In this document: piece after piece, positions 36,859 to 45,415 of the stretch
Position numbering within the stretch: position 1 is the stretch's first letter
How the letters are laid out: each line of letters opens with the position of its first letter
From: Pedobacter panaciterrae
GTDB taxonomy: Bacteria; Bacteroidota; Bacteroidia; Sphingobacteriales; Sphingobacteriaceae
Direction of reading: 5' to 3'
Assembly: GCF_013204795.1 (NCBI RefSeq)
Contig: NZ_JABMKW010000020.1
Coordinates: 186,001-250,000, forward strand
DNA length: 64,000 nucleotides
Notes under the pieces: model-generated
Databases searched by the model: none
The model's input: only the letters and a program-made list of their open reading frames with translations
Told to the model about the DNA's origin: nothing
Made by a program: the position numbers and the translations under genes

Positions 36859-38847
36859 ATGCGATTTTTTACTGTAATCCTGTTATTATCCCTTTCATTA
36901 TCTTCGAATGCGACAGAATATGTAATTAAACTTGACCAACAGGATTATACTAATATTGGTAAGAAATTAGTCTATCTTGAAGATGCAACAGGCAAACTTA
37001 ACTTTAAAGATGTTAAAGACCTGTATCGGGCAGGTAAATTTAAATCATCCAAAGAAAGTATACTTAATTTTGGTAACAGTAAATCCGCCTTCTGGATAAA
37101 GATAGTTTATCAAAACAATACTGGTTCAGGGAGCTTTCTTGTAGTTGATGTGCCAAATCTTGAGTTTGTCGATTGTTATATCATTGGCAGTAATGGTAAC
37201 CTGCAGGTAATAAATTCTGGTAGCCTTAGTAAGGAAACTAAAGGTGTTATTGCGAATAATAATTATATATTTTCTTTACCCGAAACAGCCGGTGCTGAAG
37301 ATTTAAACGAAGTCTATCTTCGGGTTAAAACAAATAATTTTATGCTGGTGCCTATTAAACTTGCAACACATGAGGCTTACATCGCAGGTTCTTCTTTTAA
37401 AGAACACATCGAATCAATTTACATTGGGGTACTGATAACATTATTTCTGTTTAATATTTTCTTATACATCAGTTTGCACGAAAAAATGTACCTCTTTTAT
37501 GGGCTGTACCTTCTTGCTGGCTTTGTTTATTTAGTATTGTATTTAAGAGGCTATGGTTATTTGTTTGGTTACGATTTCAGAACAACAATATATAAATATC
37601 CCCATTTCTTTTTGGCATTGTCATCAATGTCGGGCATCTTGTTTTCATGGAAATTCCTGAATCTGCAAGTATTAATTCCTCGTATAAAACCAGTTTATTA
37701 TATCATGATGGGTTTTGGATTTGCCTTGATGACTGTAAGCTTATTGGGGTATAAAAGCGTAGCGGCCTCTATGATACAATATACTGCGCTTTTCATTTCA
37801 GTAGGCTTAGCGATAGCAGGAATAATGTCATTGAGAAAAGGACACAGGCCTGCTAAGTTTTATATTATTGCATGGCTTTTTAGGGTAACAGGTGTGATTC
37901 TTGTGAACTTAAACCTATTCGGTGTACTGGAATTAAGGGATTATACTTTTCAGATTTTCCCAATTGCTACAACCATCGAAATGCTATTGCTGGCATTCGC
38001 GTTAGGAGACCGCTACAGCATATTGATTAACAACGAACGCGAGGCGAGAGAAAGTCTTATGCAGCTTGTACAAACCCAGAATCAAAGGCTTGAATATGTA
38101 GTTGAAGAACGGACCATAAAATTAAGTGAAACTATAGTTGAGCTTGAATCATCGAATAGGGTGAAGGATAAGTTGTTTTCAATTATTGCTCACGATTTAA
38201 GAACTCCATTTAATAGCTTGATAAGCATATTTTCACTGAAGGATATGGGAATGTTGAATTTTGAGGAACTGAAAATGTTGCTTAACGCAAACCGAAAAAA
38301 TATAGACCAGATGAGGCTTACACTTGATAATCTATTATTTTGGGCAAAAGATCAAATGAAGCAGGTAAGTGTGCAATTTACAGAATTTGATCTCAAAAAG
38401 CTTTCTGAGGTTTTAATGTTGGTATATGAACCAATTGCACTGTCGAAGAATATTACTTTAGAGCTTAATGCAAATGATGAAAGTACCGTATATGCCGATG
38501 AGAATCAAGTGAGACTTGTTTTAAGAAATTTAATTGATAATGCTGTTAAATTTTCACCTGAGGACAATAAGATATCTATAAACCTTGTACGGCAAGCTAA
38601 GGGATTGAGAGTTGCCGTTCATAATGTGGTTTTAAATCCAATTGCTGCAAAAAATGCCATAGAGAGCGGGGAAGATGATAAACGCCAGATGCATACAATT
38701 GGCACCGCTAATGAATCTGGAACTGGTCTTGGGTTGCAACTATGCCGGGAGTACATGAAGGCAAATGGGAGTCAATTGCAACAACGTATTGTAGGCAATG
38801 AAGTTGAGTTGTATTTTATCTTAACTGGCAGCAGTCCAGCTGCATAA
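36859..38847 (+). CDS. 7TM-DISM sensor histidine kinase
   Basis: 662 residues. A signal peptide is followed by a periplasmic 7TMR-DISM extracellular domain (~20-185), a seven-helix membrane region (~190-395), a short coiled coil (~395-440), and a HisKA domain with FSIIAHDLRTPFNSL (His near 446). A HATPase follows, with N box RNLIDNAVKFSP and G box GTGLGLQLC. DISM proteins are thought to sense carbohydrates or other small ligands. No response-regulator gene is adjacent, so it is an orphan kinase. The gene lies after a terminator and probably has its own promoter. Confidence 0.92.
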   Translation: MRFFTVILLLSLSLSSNATEYVIKLDQQDYTNIGKKLVYLEDATGKLNFKDVKDLYRAGKFKSSKESILNFGNSKSAFWIKIVYQNNTGSGSFLVVDVPNLEFVDCYIIGSNGNLQVINSGSLSKETKGVIANNNYIFSLPETAGAEDLNEVYLRVKTNNFMLVPIKLATHEAYIAGSSFKEHIESIYIGVLITLFLFNIFLYISLHEKMYLFYGLYLLAGFVYLVLYLRGYGYLFGYDFRTTIYKYPHFFLALSSMSGILFSWKFLNLQVLIPRIKPVYYIMMGFGFALMTVSLLGYKSVAASMIQYTALFISVGLAIAGIMSLRKGHRPAKFYIIAWLFRVTGVILVNLNLFGVLELRDYTFQIFPIATTIEMLLLAFALGDRYSILINNEREARESLMQLVQTQNQRLEYVVEERTIKLSETIVELESSNRVKDKLFSIIAHDLRTPFNSLISIFSLKDMGMLNFEELKMLLNANRKNIDQMRLTLDNLLFWAKDQMKQVSVQFTEFDLKKLSEVLMLVYEPIALSKNITLELNANDESTVYADENQVRLVLRNLIDNAVKFSPEDNKISINLVRQAKGLRVAVHNVVLNPIAAKNAIESGEDDKRQMHTIGTANESGTGLGLQLCREYMKANGSQLQQRIVGNEVELYFILTGSSPAA

Positions 38848-39026
38848 CTGTCCGTTTGCATATGGTAATTTTTTTCGCAAATAGTTGTTCATTTGCCTCA
38901 TAACTCTTCACAAAAGCAATTGGCAGAAACTAAGCTTCCGCCTTTTAAATAGAAAAAAAGGCTGTTTTATAGTTGTTTTTTTATTTGGTACCATAACTGA
39001 GATACGCTTAAGTATAAAATACAACT

Positions 39027-39284
39027 ATGAGAAACCACCGCAGACATACAAAGTCTCGCTTCTTAAGAGTAAGCATAGACCTGGAAGAATACAAAGAACA
39101 GGTCCGTTCTATCAAGCTAGCCAAAGCCATTAAGAATGTGTTGAGCTTACGCCAGATGTCTGTGGAAGAATTTGCAATGATAATGGGGAAAGATAAATCA
39201 GTAATTAATAAGTGGTTAAGCGGAACCTATTGTTTTAGTTTAAGCACGCTTTATGAAATAAGCGAGGGGCTTGGTATATTGTAA
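39027..39284 (+). CDS. Small XRE-family helix-turn-helix protein
   Basis: 85 residues. The C-terminal part is an XRE/Cro-type HTH: LSLRQMSVEEFAMIMGKDKS then VINKWLSGTYCFSLSTLYEISEGLGI, with the typical SxxNKWLSG recognition helix. The first 25 residues are very basic. Similar stand-alone HTH proteins are antitoxin-like or phage-like regulators, but no partner toxin is visible next to it. A different-frame ORF over its 5' end (38885-39133) is ignored. Confidence 0.75.
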   Translation: MRNHRRHTKSRFLRVSIDLEEYKEQVRSIKLAKAIKNVLSLRQMSVEEFAMIMGKDKSVINKWLSGTYCFSLSTLYEISEGLGIL

Positions 39285-39297
39285 GTAACTTTGTTAC

Positions 39298-41124
39298 CTA
39301 TATCTTTAGCAACACCAGTTTATTAATGATATCATCAAGTTTCTTAACTTGATCACCATCCCAAAGCTTGCATTTTAAATCGGACATACCTAACATTTTA
39401 TGGTAGTAGCCGACTCCCTCCATTAATTGATTACAAAATTTAGCAAAGTATTTAGTCCGCTTAGCATTTGATGCCTGTAATTGCGCACTGTAATCATCGA
39501 GCTGCAAATTCAAATCGGAAAAGAAATTTTCCATCTCTTTTTTAAGGTACTCAACATAAAGCCCAAGTTCTTTGATAAAAACATTTGGTCTGTTGATATC
39601 GTTCAGTAAATTATTTCGCCCGTATATATGTCCAATCATCTCTGCCAGACTGTATTGTCTGGAGAAATATGCAATATTAGGGCCAGGGCAAATGCTTACC
39701 GCCTTATTTTCTTTTTGTCTAAGAACATCTGATTTTAAGTAATTGGATGAACAGAGGCCTTCGCATAAGCAGGTTTTTTCGGTAATTAGATCGAGTTTTT
39801 TCTTTAAGACCTCTGGTTGCAGGTTTAAAATTTTTAGCTGCGCTATTTTAAGTCTTTGATATTGTCTTGAAGCCGTACATATAGGCTCTGCGGTAAATTC
39901 AACATTGCTGCAAAGATATTTTTTTGTGCAGGGACTTCCTGGACGCCCTTTAGCGATTCTTTCAATTCTTTGGATTTCCGCCGTACTTTTCCGGAAATTG
40001 TTAAACGGAACACCCAGTGGCGAAGCATTGCTCAGATAGAAGTCGCTTTCTGAGGCATTTGCAATATCATCAAGGGTTTGCTTATCTACATTTGTAGCTT
40101 CTGGTACCAAAAGAAAAGGACTTCCCCAGCCAGCTGCATCCAGGTTATAGTAGTTAATTAGAAATTGATGCTCCTGGGCAGTTCCAATACCCCCTTGATA
40201 GGTAACACGTTGCTGAGGTTTCCAATTTTCATCATGGTCTATTCCTTTTATCTTAAGTACATCCTGATATATCTCAAATAACTCTGCGAACAATTCTGTT
40301 CGATTCTCTTTAAATTCATGAAGTATTGGCCCCATAAGTAATCCGTCTGTAGCAAAAGCATGTCCTCCGCAATTCAAACCAGACTCTATGCGAAACTCTG
40401 AGACCCAGAGTCCTTTTTTCGCAAGTACTTTAGCCTGAATGATTGCTGAACGGTAATCGCTTACCTTCAATATTATTTGTTTTGTAAACAGACCTTCAGC
40501 GTTAGGAAAGAAATCGCTAAAAGTTTCCATATAGGCGTATAATCTTTGATTCAGACCGGCCGATACAATCACAGAAGAGCTTAGTGTGCTTTTTGCGAAA
40601 CCGCGGAGTGCAGCCAAAGCGTCAGTGTTTTCGTCGCCCAGATAAGCGCCATTCTGATAGTTTGCCTTATCTACTTTTGACATGATGTTTACGTCAATAT
40701 TCCCTGCTATAATGCCCTCCTTTAGTTCATTTTGAAGTTTTTGCTTTTCATCACCCTGAGGCAACTCCTGCATCAGCCTGAATCTTGATTTTAATACAGA
40801 ATTTTCCGGTAATAGCTCAAAATAGCTGTTCAGTTCACTGTGGCTTTCAAAGTCATGTTTCTTCAGCTCAGTAATTTGTTTATTTACGAGTCTATGCAGC
40901 AGATTTAAATACTCAGTTATCCTGAGTGAACGGCTATCAGGCCTATCTTTAGCTATAAAATCATACGGTTCACCGTTCAAGTCAGCATGATATTTCCGCA
41001 TCCGCTCAGTAAGTTCGTCATCTACAATAGATACAACCGATGATATACCGTATCTGGCGACTTTTAGTGGAGTGTCAATAGAATAACCTAATCCAAGTAC
41101 TGGAATGTGGAAAGTGTGCTGCAT
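39298..41124 (-). CDS. Nitronate monooxygenase-like flavoprotein with extra Cys-rich C-terminal region
   Basis: 608 residues from ATG 41124 (MQHTFHIPVLGLG); an upstream TTG at 41145 is less likely. The middle part looks like a TIM-barrel flavoenzyme of the nitronate monooxygenase / 2-nitropropane dioxygenase family: GLNCGGHAFATDGLLMGP and YQGGIGTAQEHQFL then GWGSPFLLVPEATNVD. The C-terminal third has clustered Cys, including CTKKYLC, a single C in AEPIC, and CLCEGLC, which could bind an Fe-S cluster. I do not recognise this longer form. It is divergent from the sensor kinase gene and shares the 41.2-kb intergenic region with it, suggesting a link to low-oxygen physiology. Confidence 0.6.
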   Translation of the reverse strand: MQHTFHIPVLGLGYSIDTPLKVARYGISSVVSIVDDELTERMRKYHADLNGEPYDFIAKDRPDSRSLRITEYLNLLHRLVNKQITELKKHDFESHSELNSYFELLPENSVLKSRFRLMQELPQGDEKQKLQNELKEGIIAGNIDVNIMSKVDKANYQNGAYLGDENTDALAALRGFAKSTLSSSVIVSAGLNQRLYAYMETFSDFFPNAEGLFTKQIILKVSDYRSAIIQAKVLAKKGLWVSEFRIESGLNCGGHAFATDGLLMGPILHEFKENRTELFAELFEIYQDVLKIKGIDHDENWKPQQRVTYQGGIGTAQEHQFLINYYNLDAAGWGSPFLLVPEATNVDKQTLDDIANASESDFYLSNASPLGVPFNNFRKSTAEIQRIERIAKGRPGSPCTKKYLCSNVEFTAEPICTASRQYQRLKIAQLKILNLQPEVLKKKLDLITEKTCLCEGLCSSNYLKSDVLRQKENKAVSICPGPNIAYFSRQYSLAEMIGHIYGRNNLLNDINRPNVFIKELGLYVEYLKKEMENFFSDLNLQLDDYSAQLQASNAKRTKYFAKFCNQLMEGVGYYHKMLGMSDLKCKLWDGDQVKKLDDIINKLVLLKI

Positions 41125-41173
41125 AAATAAAGTTTTATTTGGCAAAGAGAATTATATTAGCAATTGCAAAATA

Positions 41174-41185
41174 TGACGATGGTCA
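41174..41185. promoter_or_regulatory. FNR/CRP-like dyad TGAC-N4-GTCA upstream of the sensor kinase
   Basis: TGAC (41174-41177), GATG, GTCA (41182-41185) is a perfect dyad with the N4 spacing of FNR/FixK boxes. Its centre lies 59.5 bp from the last base of the -7 element of the kinase gene, about where class-I activators of this family bind. It also lies 50-61 bp upstream of the divergent flavoprotein gene. Binding by the fused receiver-CRP protein is inference. Confidence 0.5.
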
Positions 41186-41231
41186 CTATTTACCATGATT
41201 TTGGTTATGTTAGGCCTGATCGTGCTTTTAT

Positions 41232-41239
41232 TACATTTG
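41232..41239 (+). promoter_or_regulatory. -7 promoter element (TACATTTG) of the sensor kinase operon
   Basis: TACATTTG matches the Bacteroidota TAnnTTTG consensus, and the ATG follows 14 bp later. The -33 position has no good TTG at normal spacing (one lies 28 bp upstream), which fits a promoter that needs an activator. Confidence 0.55.
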
Positions 41240-41253
41240 TGTAAAGAAAAACT

Positions 41254-42438
41254 ATGGACGGAGCTAAGCTGCTTAAGGCAATAATTGAGACTGCAATTGA
41301 TGGAATTCTAACGATTGACCACAGAGGTATAGTAGAAAGTCTTAATCCTGCTGCGTTAAAGCTTTTTGGTTATACGGCTGAGGAAGTTATTGGAAATAAC
41401 ATCTCAATGCTAATGCCTGAGCCTGATAAAAGCGGCCATGACGGGTATCTTCACCGTTATCAAAGCACCGGTGAAAAGCGGATCATTGGCAAGGGCAGAG
41501 AAGTCAGGGGATTGCGCAAAGATGGCACAACCTTTCCTTTTCGCTTGGCAGTAAGTGAAGTGCGTTACGACCACCGAACGATATACACTGGTTTTATCCA
41601 TGATCTGTCAAAGGAAAAAGAAGCAGAACAGCGGTTAAAGGAATATGCAGCTGAGCTTGAAAACCTTGTTGATGAGCGTACAAGATCATTAAAAGAGTTG
41701 GTTCAGGCATTAAGAGTTGCAAAAGAAGAGGTGAGTATTTCTCTGGTGAAAGAGAAAGAACTGAATCAAATGAAAAGCCGTTTTGTATCCATGGCCTCTC
41801 ATGAATTCCGAACTCCTTTGAGCTCCATACAATTGTCTTCGGTTCTTATCGAAAAATATGCGGTACCATATGATAATGAAAATATTAGAAAACACGTAAA
41901 TAAGATAAAAAATGCCGTAGGTAATCTTACGACCATTTTGAATGATTTTCTTTCTCTTGAACGGCTTGAAGCAGGTAATGTAGAACCTTCCTTCCAGTCA
42001 TTTGACCTGGTTAAGTTAGCTGAAGAAATAACCGAAGAGATGCAAATGATAGCTAAAGAAGAGCAAAATATAATTTATCAGCATACCGGTGTGGATAGTG
42101 TAGTTTATCTTGATCAAAACTTGCTTAAGAACTGCATGATAAACCTGATATCCAATGCGATTAAGTACTCCGGTGAACATACTTTTATTGAGTTTAATAC
42201 CGAAATTACCGATAATGCATGCATCGTGACAATTAATGATAACGGTATTGGAATTCCTGAGTCAGATCAAAGAGATCTTTTTCAGCCATTTTTCAGAGCG
42301 AATAATACAGGGAATATTCCGGGTACGGGTTTGGGCTTAAACATTGTATTGAGGTATGCAACGTTAATGAAGGGGACCGTAGGTTTCACCAGTACGCTTA
42401 ATAAGGGAACTAAGTTCACATTATCATTCAATAAATAG
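41254..42438 (+). CDS. PAS-domain sensor histidine kinase, FixL-like
   Basis: 394 residues, no TM segment, so cytoplasmic. The PAS domain (~5-125) reads like FixL: LFGYTAEEVIGNNISMLMPE, then HDGYLHRYQSTGEKRIIGKGR and RKDGTTFPFRLAVSEV. A coiled coil (~125-165) links to HisKA (FVSMASHEFRTPLSSI) and HATPase (NLISNAIKYS; GTGLGLNIV). In haem-binding FixL a His ligand lies near the IIGIGR stretch, where this protein has Lys-Arg; I cannot decide by eye whether haem is bound. The partner is the receiver-CRP protein, whose gene starts 2 bp after this stop. Likely senses oxygen or redox state. Confidence 0.88.
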   Translation: MDGAKLLKAIIETAIDGILTIDHRGIVESLNPAALKLFGYTAEEVIGNNISMLMPEPDKSGHDGYLHRYQSTGEKRIIGKGREVRGLRKDGTTFPFRLAVSEVRYDHRTIYTGFIHDLSKEKEAEQRLKEYAAELENLVDERTRSLKELVQALRVAKEEVSISLVKEKELNQMKSRFVSMASHEFRTPLSSIQLSSVLIEKYAVPYDNENIRKHVNKIKNAVGNLTTILNDFLSLERLEAGNVEPSFQSFDLVKLAEEITEEMQMIAKEEQNIIYQHTGVDSVVYLDQNLLKNCMINLISNAIKYSGEHTFIEFNTEITDNACIVTINDNGIGIPESDQRDLFQPFFRANNTGNIPGTGLGLNIVLRYATLMKGTVGFTSTLNKGTKFTLSFNK

Positions 42439-42440
42439 AG

Positions 42441-43505
42441 ATGAGGGAAAAAACAAGGATACTTATTATCGAAGACAACAACGATATAAGAGAAAGCACT
42501 TCTGAAATTTTAATGCTTGGGAATTATGAAGTGTTCCAGGCAGAAAATGGCAAGCAGGGGATAGAACTTGCCATAAAATATTTACCTGATGTGATATTAT
42601 GTGATATTATGATGCCCGAACTTGACGGGTATGGCGTATTGTATCTGTTGAGTAAGGCACCTGAAACATCTGCTATACCTTTCATCTTTTTAACCGCCAA
42701 GACCGAGCGGATTGATATAAGAAAGGGGATGGAAATGGGGGCGGATGATTATTTGACCAAACCATTTGATGATGTAGAACTTTTAAATGCCATAGAGAGC
42801 CGGATTAAGAAGAGAGACTTGCAAAAGCAATTATACAGTCAATCGCTTGATAAATTAGATAATCTTTTGAGTGGTAATAGAGGACTCGAGGAACTTTCAA
42901 AGTTAATTGCTGAGCGAAAGGTGAGACAAATCAAAAAGAAACAGGTTGTTTACTATGACGGAGATCCAGTAAATGGTATTTATCTTGTAATTTCCGGAAG
43001 CATAAAAACTTTTAAAGTTGCTGATGACGGTAGGGAATTATTAACCGGAATACATGGCGCAGATGAGTATTTTGGCGTTGCCGCTTTGTTAGCGAATGAG
43101 AACTACCGGGAAACAAGTGAGGCTATAGAAGATACCTCCCTGTGTCTTCTTCCAAAGGGATTTCTGGAACCCTTGCTAAATAAATACCCTGCAGTTGCAT
43201 CTCAGTTTATCAGACTCTTAGCCAATAATATATTAGATAAGGAACAGCAGCTGCTTCAGCTGGCCTATCATTCAGTAAGAAAACGGATGGCAGAAGTTCT
43301 GATCAGGTTAAGTTCTAATAAAGAAACGGTAGTTGATACTGTGACATTAAGTATGTCTAGGGATAATTTGGCTTCAATGGCAGGAATGGCGACGGAAACT
43401 GTGAGCAGAATTTTAAGCGATTTTAAAGATGAGGGCTTGATTGAGCGAAAGGGGAGTCAGATCTTGATTCTTGATCATTTGAAATTACAGACCATGAAAA
43501 ACTGA
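42441..43505 (+). CDS. Receiver domain fused to a CRP/FNR-type transcription factor
   Basis: 354 residues. The receiver (1-~120) has acidic pocket E11-D12, phospho-acceptor D55 (CDIMMPELDG), T85 and K107. After a linker, a cNMP-binding-like beta-barrel (~155-255) and a dimer helix lead to an HTH_Crp domain (~275-354). The recognition helix has E319-T-V-S322-R323, the FNR/FixK type rather than the RETVGR of CRP. There is no N-terminal Cys cluster as in FNR, so redox or oxygen input should come through phosphorylation by the kinase upstream. It merges the roles of FixJ and FixK in one protein. Likely targets are its own operon, ccoI and hemN. Confidence 0.93.
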   Translation: MREKTRILIIEDNNDIRESTSEILMLGNYEVFQAENGKQGIELAIKYLPDVILCDIMMPELDGYGVLYLLSKAPETSAIPFIFLTAKTERIDIRKGMEMGADDYLTKPFDDVELLNAIESRIKKRDLQKQLYSQSLDKLDNLLSGNRGLEELSKLIAERKVRQIKKKQVVYYDGDPVNGIYLVISGSIKTFKVADDGRELLTGIHGADEYFGVAALLANENYRETSEAIEDTSLCLLPKGFLEPLLNKYPAVASQFIRLLANNILDKEQQLLQLAYHSVRKRMAEVLIRLSSNKETVVDTVTLSMSRDNLASMAGMATETVSRILSDFKDEGLIERKGSQILILDHLKLQTMKN

Positions 43506-43586
43506 CGAAGATCACTAATTTGATGTGATTAACCTCATTCTTTGCCAGTAAGCTACGACTTAATTTTGATAGATAAAATCAATAGA

Positions 43587-44057
43587 ATGAGAGTTGTAGC
43601 GTATAGTATTAAGTCAACTGAAAAAGAGCCATTGGCGATAGCCAACCGCAAGAAACACGAAATTACACTGATATCCAATTCATTGTGTGCAGAAACGGTG
43701 TTTTATGCAGAGGGTAAGGACGCCGTTGTTGTGTTTACTGATGATGATGTTTCAGCCAATGTAATCCATAAGCTAGCTGATCTAGGTATTAAATATATTG
43801 CAACCAGATCAATAGATAGTTCACATATAGATCACAAGGAGGCTTCTAGTCACAATATTAAAATTGCCAGCGTTCCGCCCTGGGCGCTAAGTGGTATTCC
43901 CGAAAATGAACTTCCAATGGCACTTGCATCACAAACCATCAACAATTTGGATAAGTGGGAAGGTCGTAAATGCTTGGGAGAGGCCTGCATATGTTCCAGA
44001 TCTTGTGATCAGCATCATAAAGAAGTTAACATAAAATCTGACAGGGATGATAAATAG
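43587..44057 (+). CDS. Stand-alone D-lactate-dehydrogenase-like N-terminal domain with Cys-rich tail
   Basis: 156 residues from ATG 43587 (MRVVAYSIKSTEKEPLA). Residues 1-~110 match the start of D-lactate dehydrogenases: HEITLISNSL, GKDAVVVFTDDDVS and LGIKYIATRSIDSSHID, the half-domain that contributes to the substrate site. The NAD-binding Rossmann domain is absent. The protein instead ends in a short region with the cluster CLGEACICSRSC (near 135-146). It looks like a deliberately short protein rather than a fresh truncation, since no remaining dehydrogenase sequence follows. It overlaps hemN by 11 bp. Function unknown; a metal- or redox-linked role is a guess. Confidence 0.65.
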   Translation: MRVVAYSIKSTEKEPLAIANRKKHEITLISNSLCAETVFYAEGKDAVVVFTDDDVSANVIHKLADLGIKYIATRSIDSSHIDHKEASSHNIKIASVPPWALSGIPENELPMALASQTINNLDKWEGRKCLGEACICSRSCDQHHKEVNIKSDRDDK

Positions 44058-45408
44058 CAGCTTGACCATCGACAAATACCGTGTTGCTGCACCAAGATAT
44101 ACCAGCTATCCCACTGTGCCATTTTGGGATGCGCAGCGTTTTGATAAAAATAAATGGATTAACAACCTCATTACTACGGTTCGCAATAGTACCGAAGGTT
44201 TAAGTTTATACGTACACTTACCTTACTGCGAAAGCCTGTGTACCTATTGTGGATGTAATACCAGGATTACCAAAAATCACGGTGTAGAAATTCCTTACAT
44301 TAATGCTGTATTAAAAGAATGGGAAATATATCGCAGCCATCTTGGCATAAAGCCGATAATTAAGGAGATACATCTGGGTGGGGGAACACCAACTTTTTTT
44401 AGTCCTGAGCATCTGGAATTGTTAATTGATGGCCTTGTAAATCCCTCAGATTTACATGAAGATGCTGTGTTTAGCATTGAAGGTCATCCAAACAATACCA
44501 CCGATGAACATCTGATCCTTTTATATAGACTGGGGTTCAGACGGATAAGTCTGGGTATTCAGGATTTTGATAAAAAAGTACAGGTTGTAATCAACAGAAT
44601 TCAGTCTTACCGATCAGTTGAAAGGGTAACAAGGAAAGCACGACAGATAGGCTATCAGTCCATTAATTATGACTTGATTTATGGACTTCCGCTTCAAACC
44701 TTAACGGGTCTGGGCAAAACAATACAATCTGTATTAAGGTTAAAACCAGATAGAATTGCATTTTACAGTTATGCTCATGTTCCATGGATAAAACCCGGGC
44801 AGCGCAAATATACAGAAGAAGAGTTACCATCGGCAGAAATGAAAAGGAGTTTATATGAGCTGGGAAGAGCTAAGCTGATTGCCGGCGGTTATTCGGAGAT
44901 AGGTATGGATCATTTTGCACTCAAAACCGATAGTTTATACCATGCCCAGCTGAATGGCCAGTTACACAGGAATTTTATGGGCTATACGGAACAATTCAGT
45001 ACAGTCTTAATTGGATTAGGGGTTTCATCTATAAGCGATTGCTGGACGGCCTTTGCCCAAAATATAAAGAATGTTGAAGAATATATGAGTGTTGTTAGTA
45101 AAGGAGAATTGCCAGTTACAAAAGGCCACATTTTAAATGATACCGATCTTGTAATCCGAAAGCATATTTTGAATTTGATGTGTAGAGGGTATACATCCTG
45201 GAAAAAACCAGAAGAAATGCATGAGAAAGTAGACGAAGGAATTAAAAGAATGAAATGGCTGGCCCAGGATGGCTTGGTAATGCTTTCAGATCATGACGTC
45301 CGGATTACCCCGTACGGAAAAAGATTTTTAAGGAATATATGTATGGCCTTTGATGCCAGACTTTGGGCAAGCCAGCCCAGCACTCAATTGTTTAGCCTAG
45401 CAGATTAA
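44047..45408 (+). CDS. hemN: Oxygen-independent coproporphyrinogen III oxidase
   Basis: 453 residues, the normal HemN length. The radical-SAM motif is C61-x3-C65-x2-C68-x-C70 (CESLCTYCGC), preceded by LYVHLPY, with GGGTPTF for SAM binding downstream and a HemN C-terminal domain after ~350. It converts coproporphyrinogen III to protoporphyrinogen IX without O2, supplying haem when oxygen is low. This fits the neighbouring cbb3 oxidase operon and the two-component circuit. It converges on the cco operon, stop to stop, with a 7-bp gap. Confidence 0.95.
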   Translation: MINSSLTIDKYRVAAPRYTSYPTVPFWDAQRFDKNKWINNLITTVRNSTEGLSLYVHLPYCESLCTYCGCNTRITKNHGVEIPYINAVLKEWEIYRSHLGIKPIIKEIHLGGGTPTFFSPEHLELLIDGLVNPSDLHEDAVFSIEGHPNNTTDEHLILLYRLGFRRISLGIQDFDKKVQVVINRIQSYRSVERVTRKARQIGYQSINYDLIYGLPLQTLTGLGKTIQSVLRLKPDRIAFYSYAHVPWIKPGQRKYTEEELPSAEMKRSLYELGRAKLIAGGYSEIGMDHFALKTDSLYHAQLNGQLHRNFMGYTEQFSTVLIGLGVSSISDCWTAFAQNIKNVEEYMSVVSKGELPVTKGHILNDTDLVIRKHILNLMCRGYTSWKKPEEMHEKVDEGIKRMKWLAQDGLVMLSDHDVRITPYGKRFLRNICMAFDARLWASQPSTQLFSLAD

Positions 45409-45415
45409 TATCGTT

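Noticed and set aside
38885..39133. 82-codon plus-strand frame before the small HTH gene
   Set aside because: It overlaps the HTH gene in a different frame, has no recognisable motif and an atypical composition, while the HTH frame is clearly coding.
41254..42438. Calling the PAS kinase a haem-binding FixL
   Set aside because: The stretch corresponding to the haem-ligand region has Lys-Arg where I expect the ligand His, and I cannot align it reliably by eye.
43519..43581. Two TTGAT half-sites upstream of the D-LDH-like gene
   Set aside because: TTGAT at 43520 is followed by GTGATTAA, and TTGAT at 43566 pairs with ATCAA only with a 7-base spacer, so neither has the N4 spacing of an FNR/FixK box.
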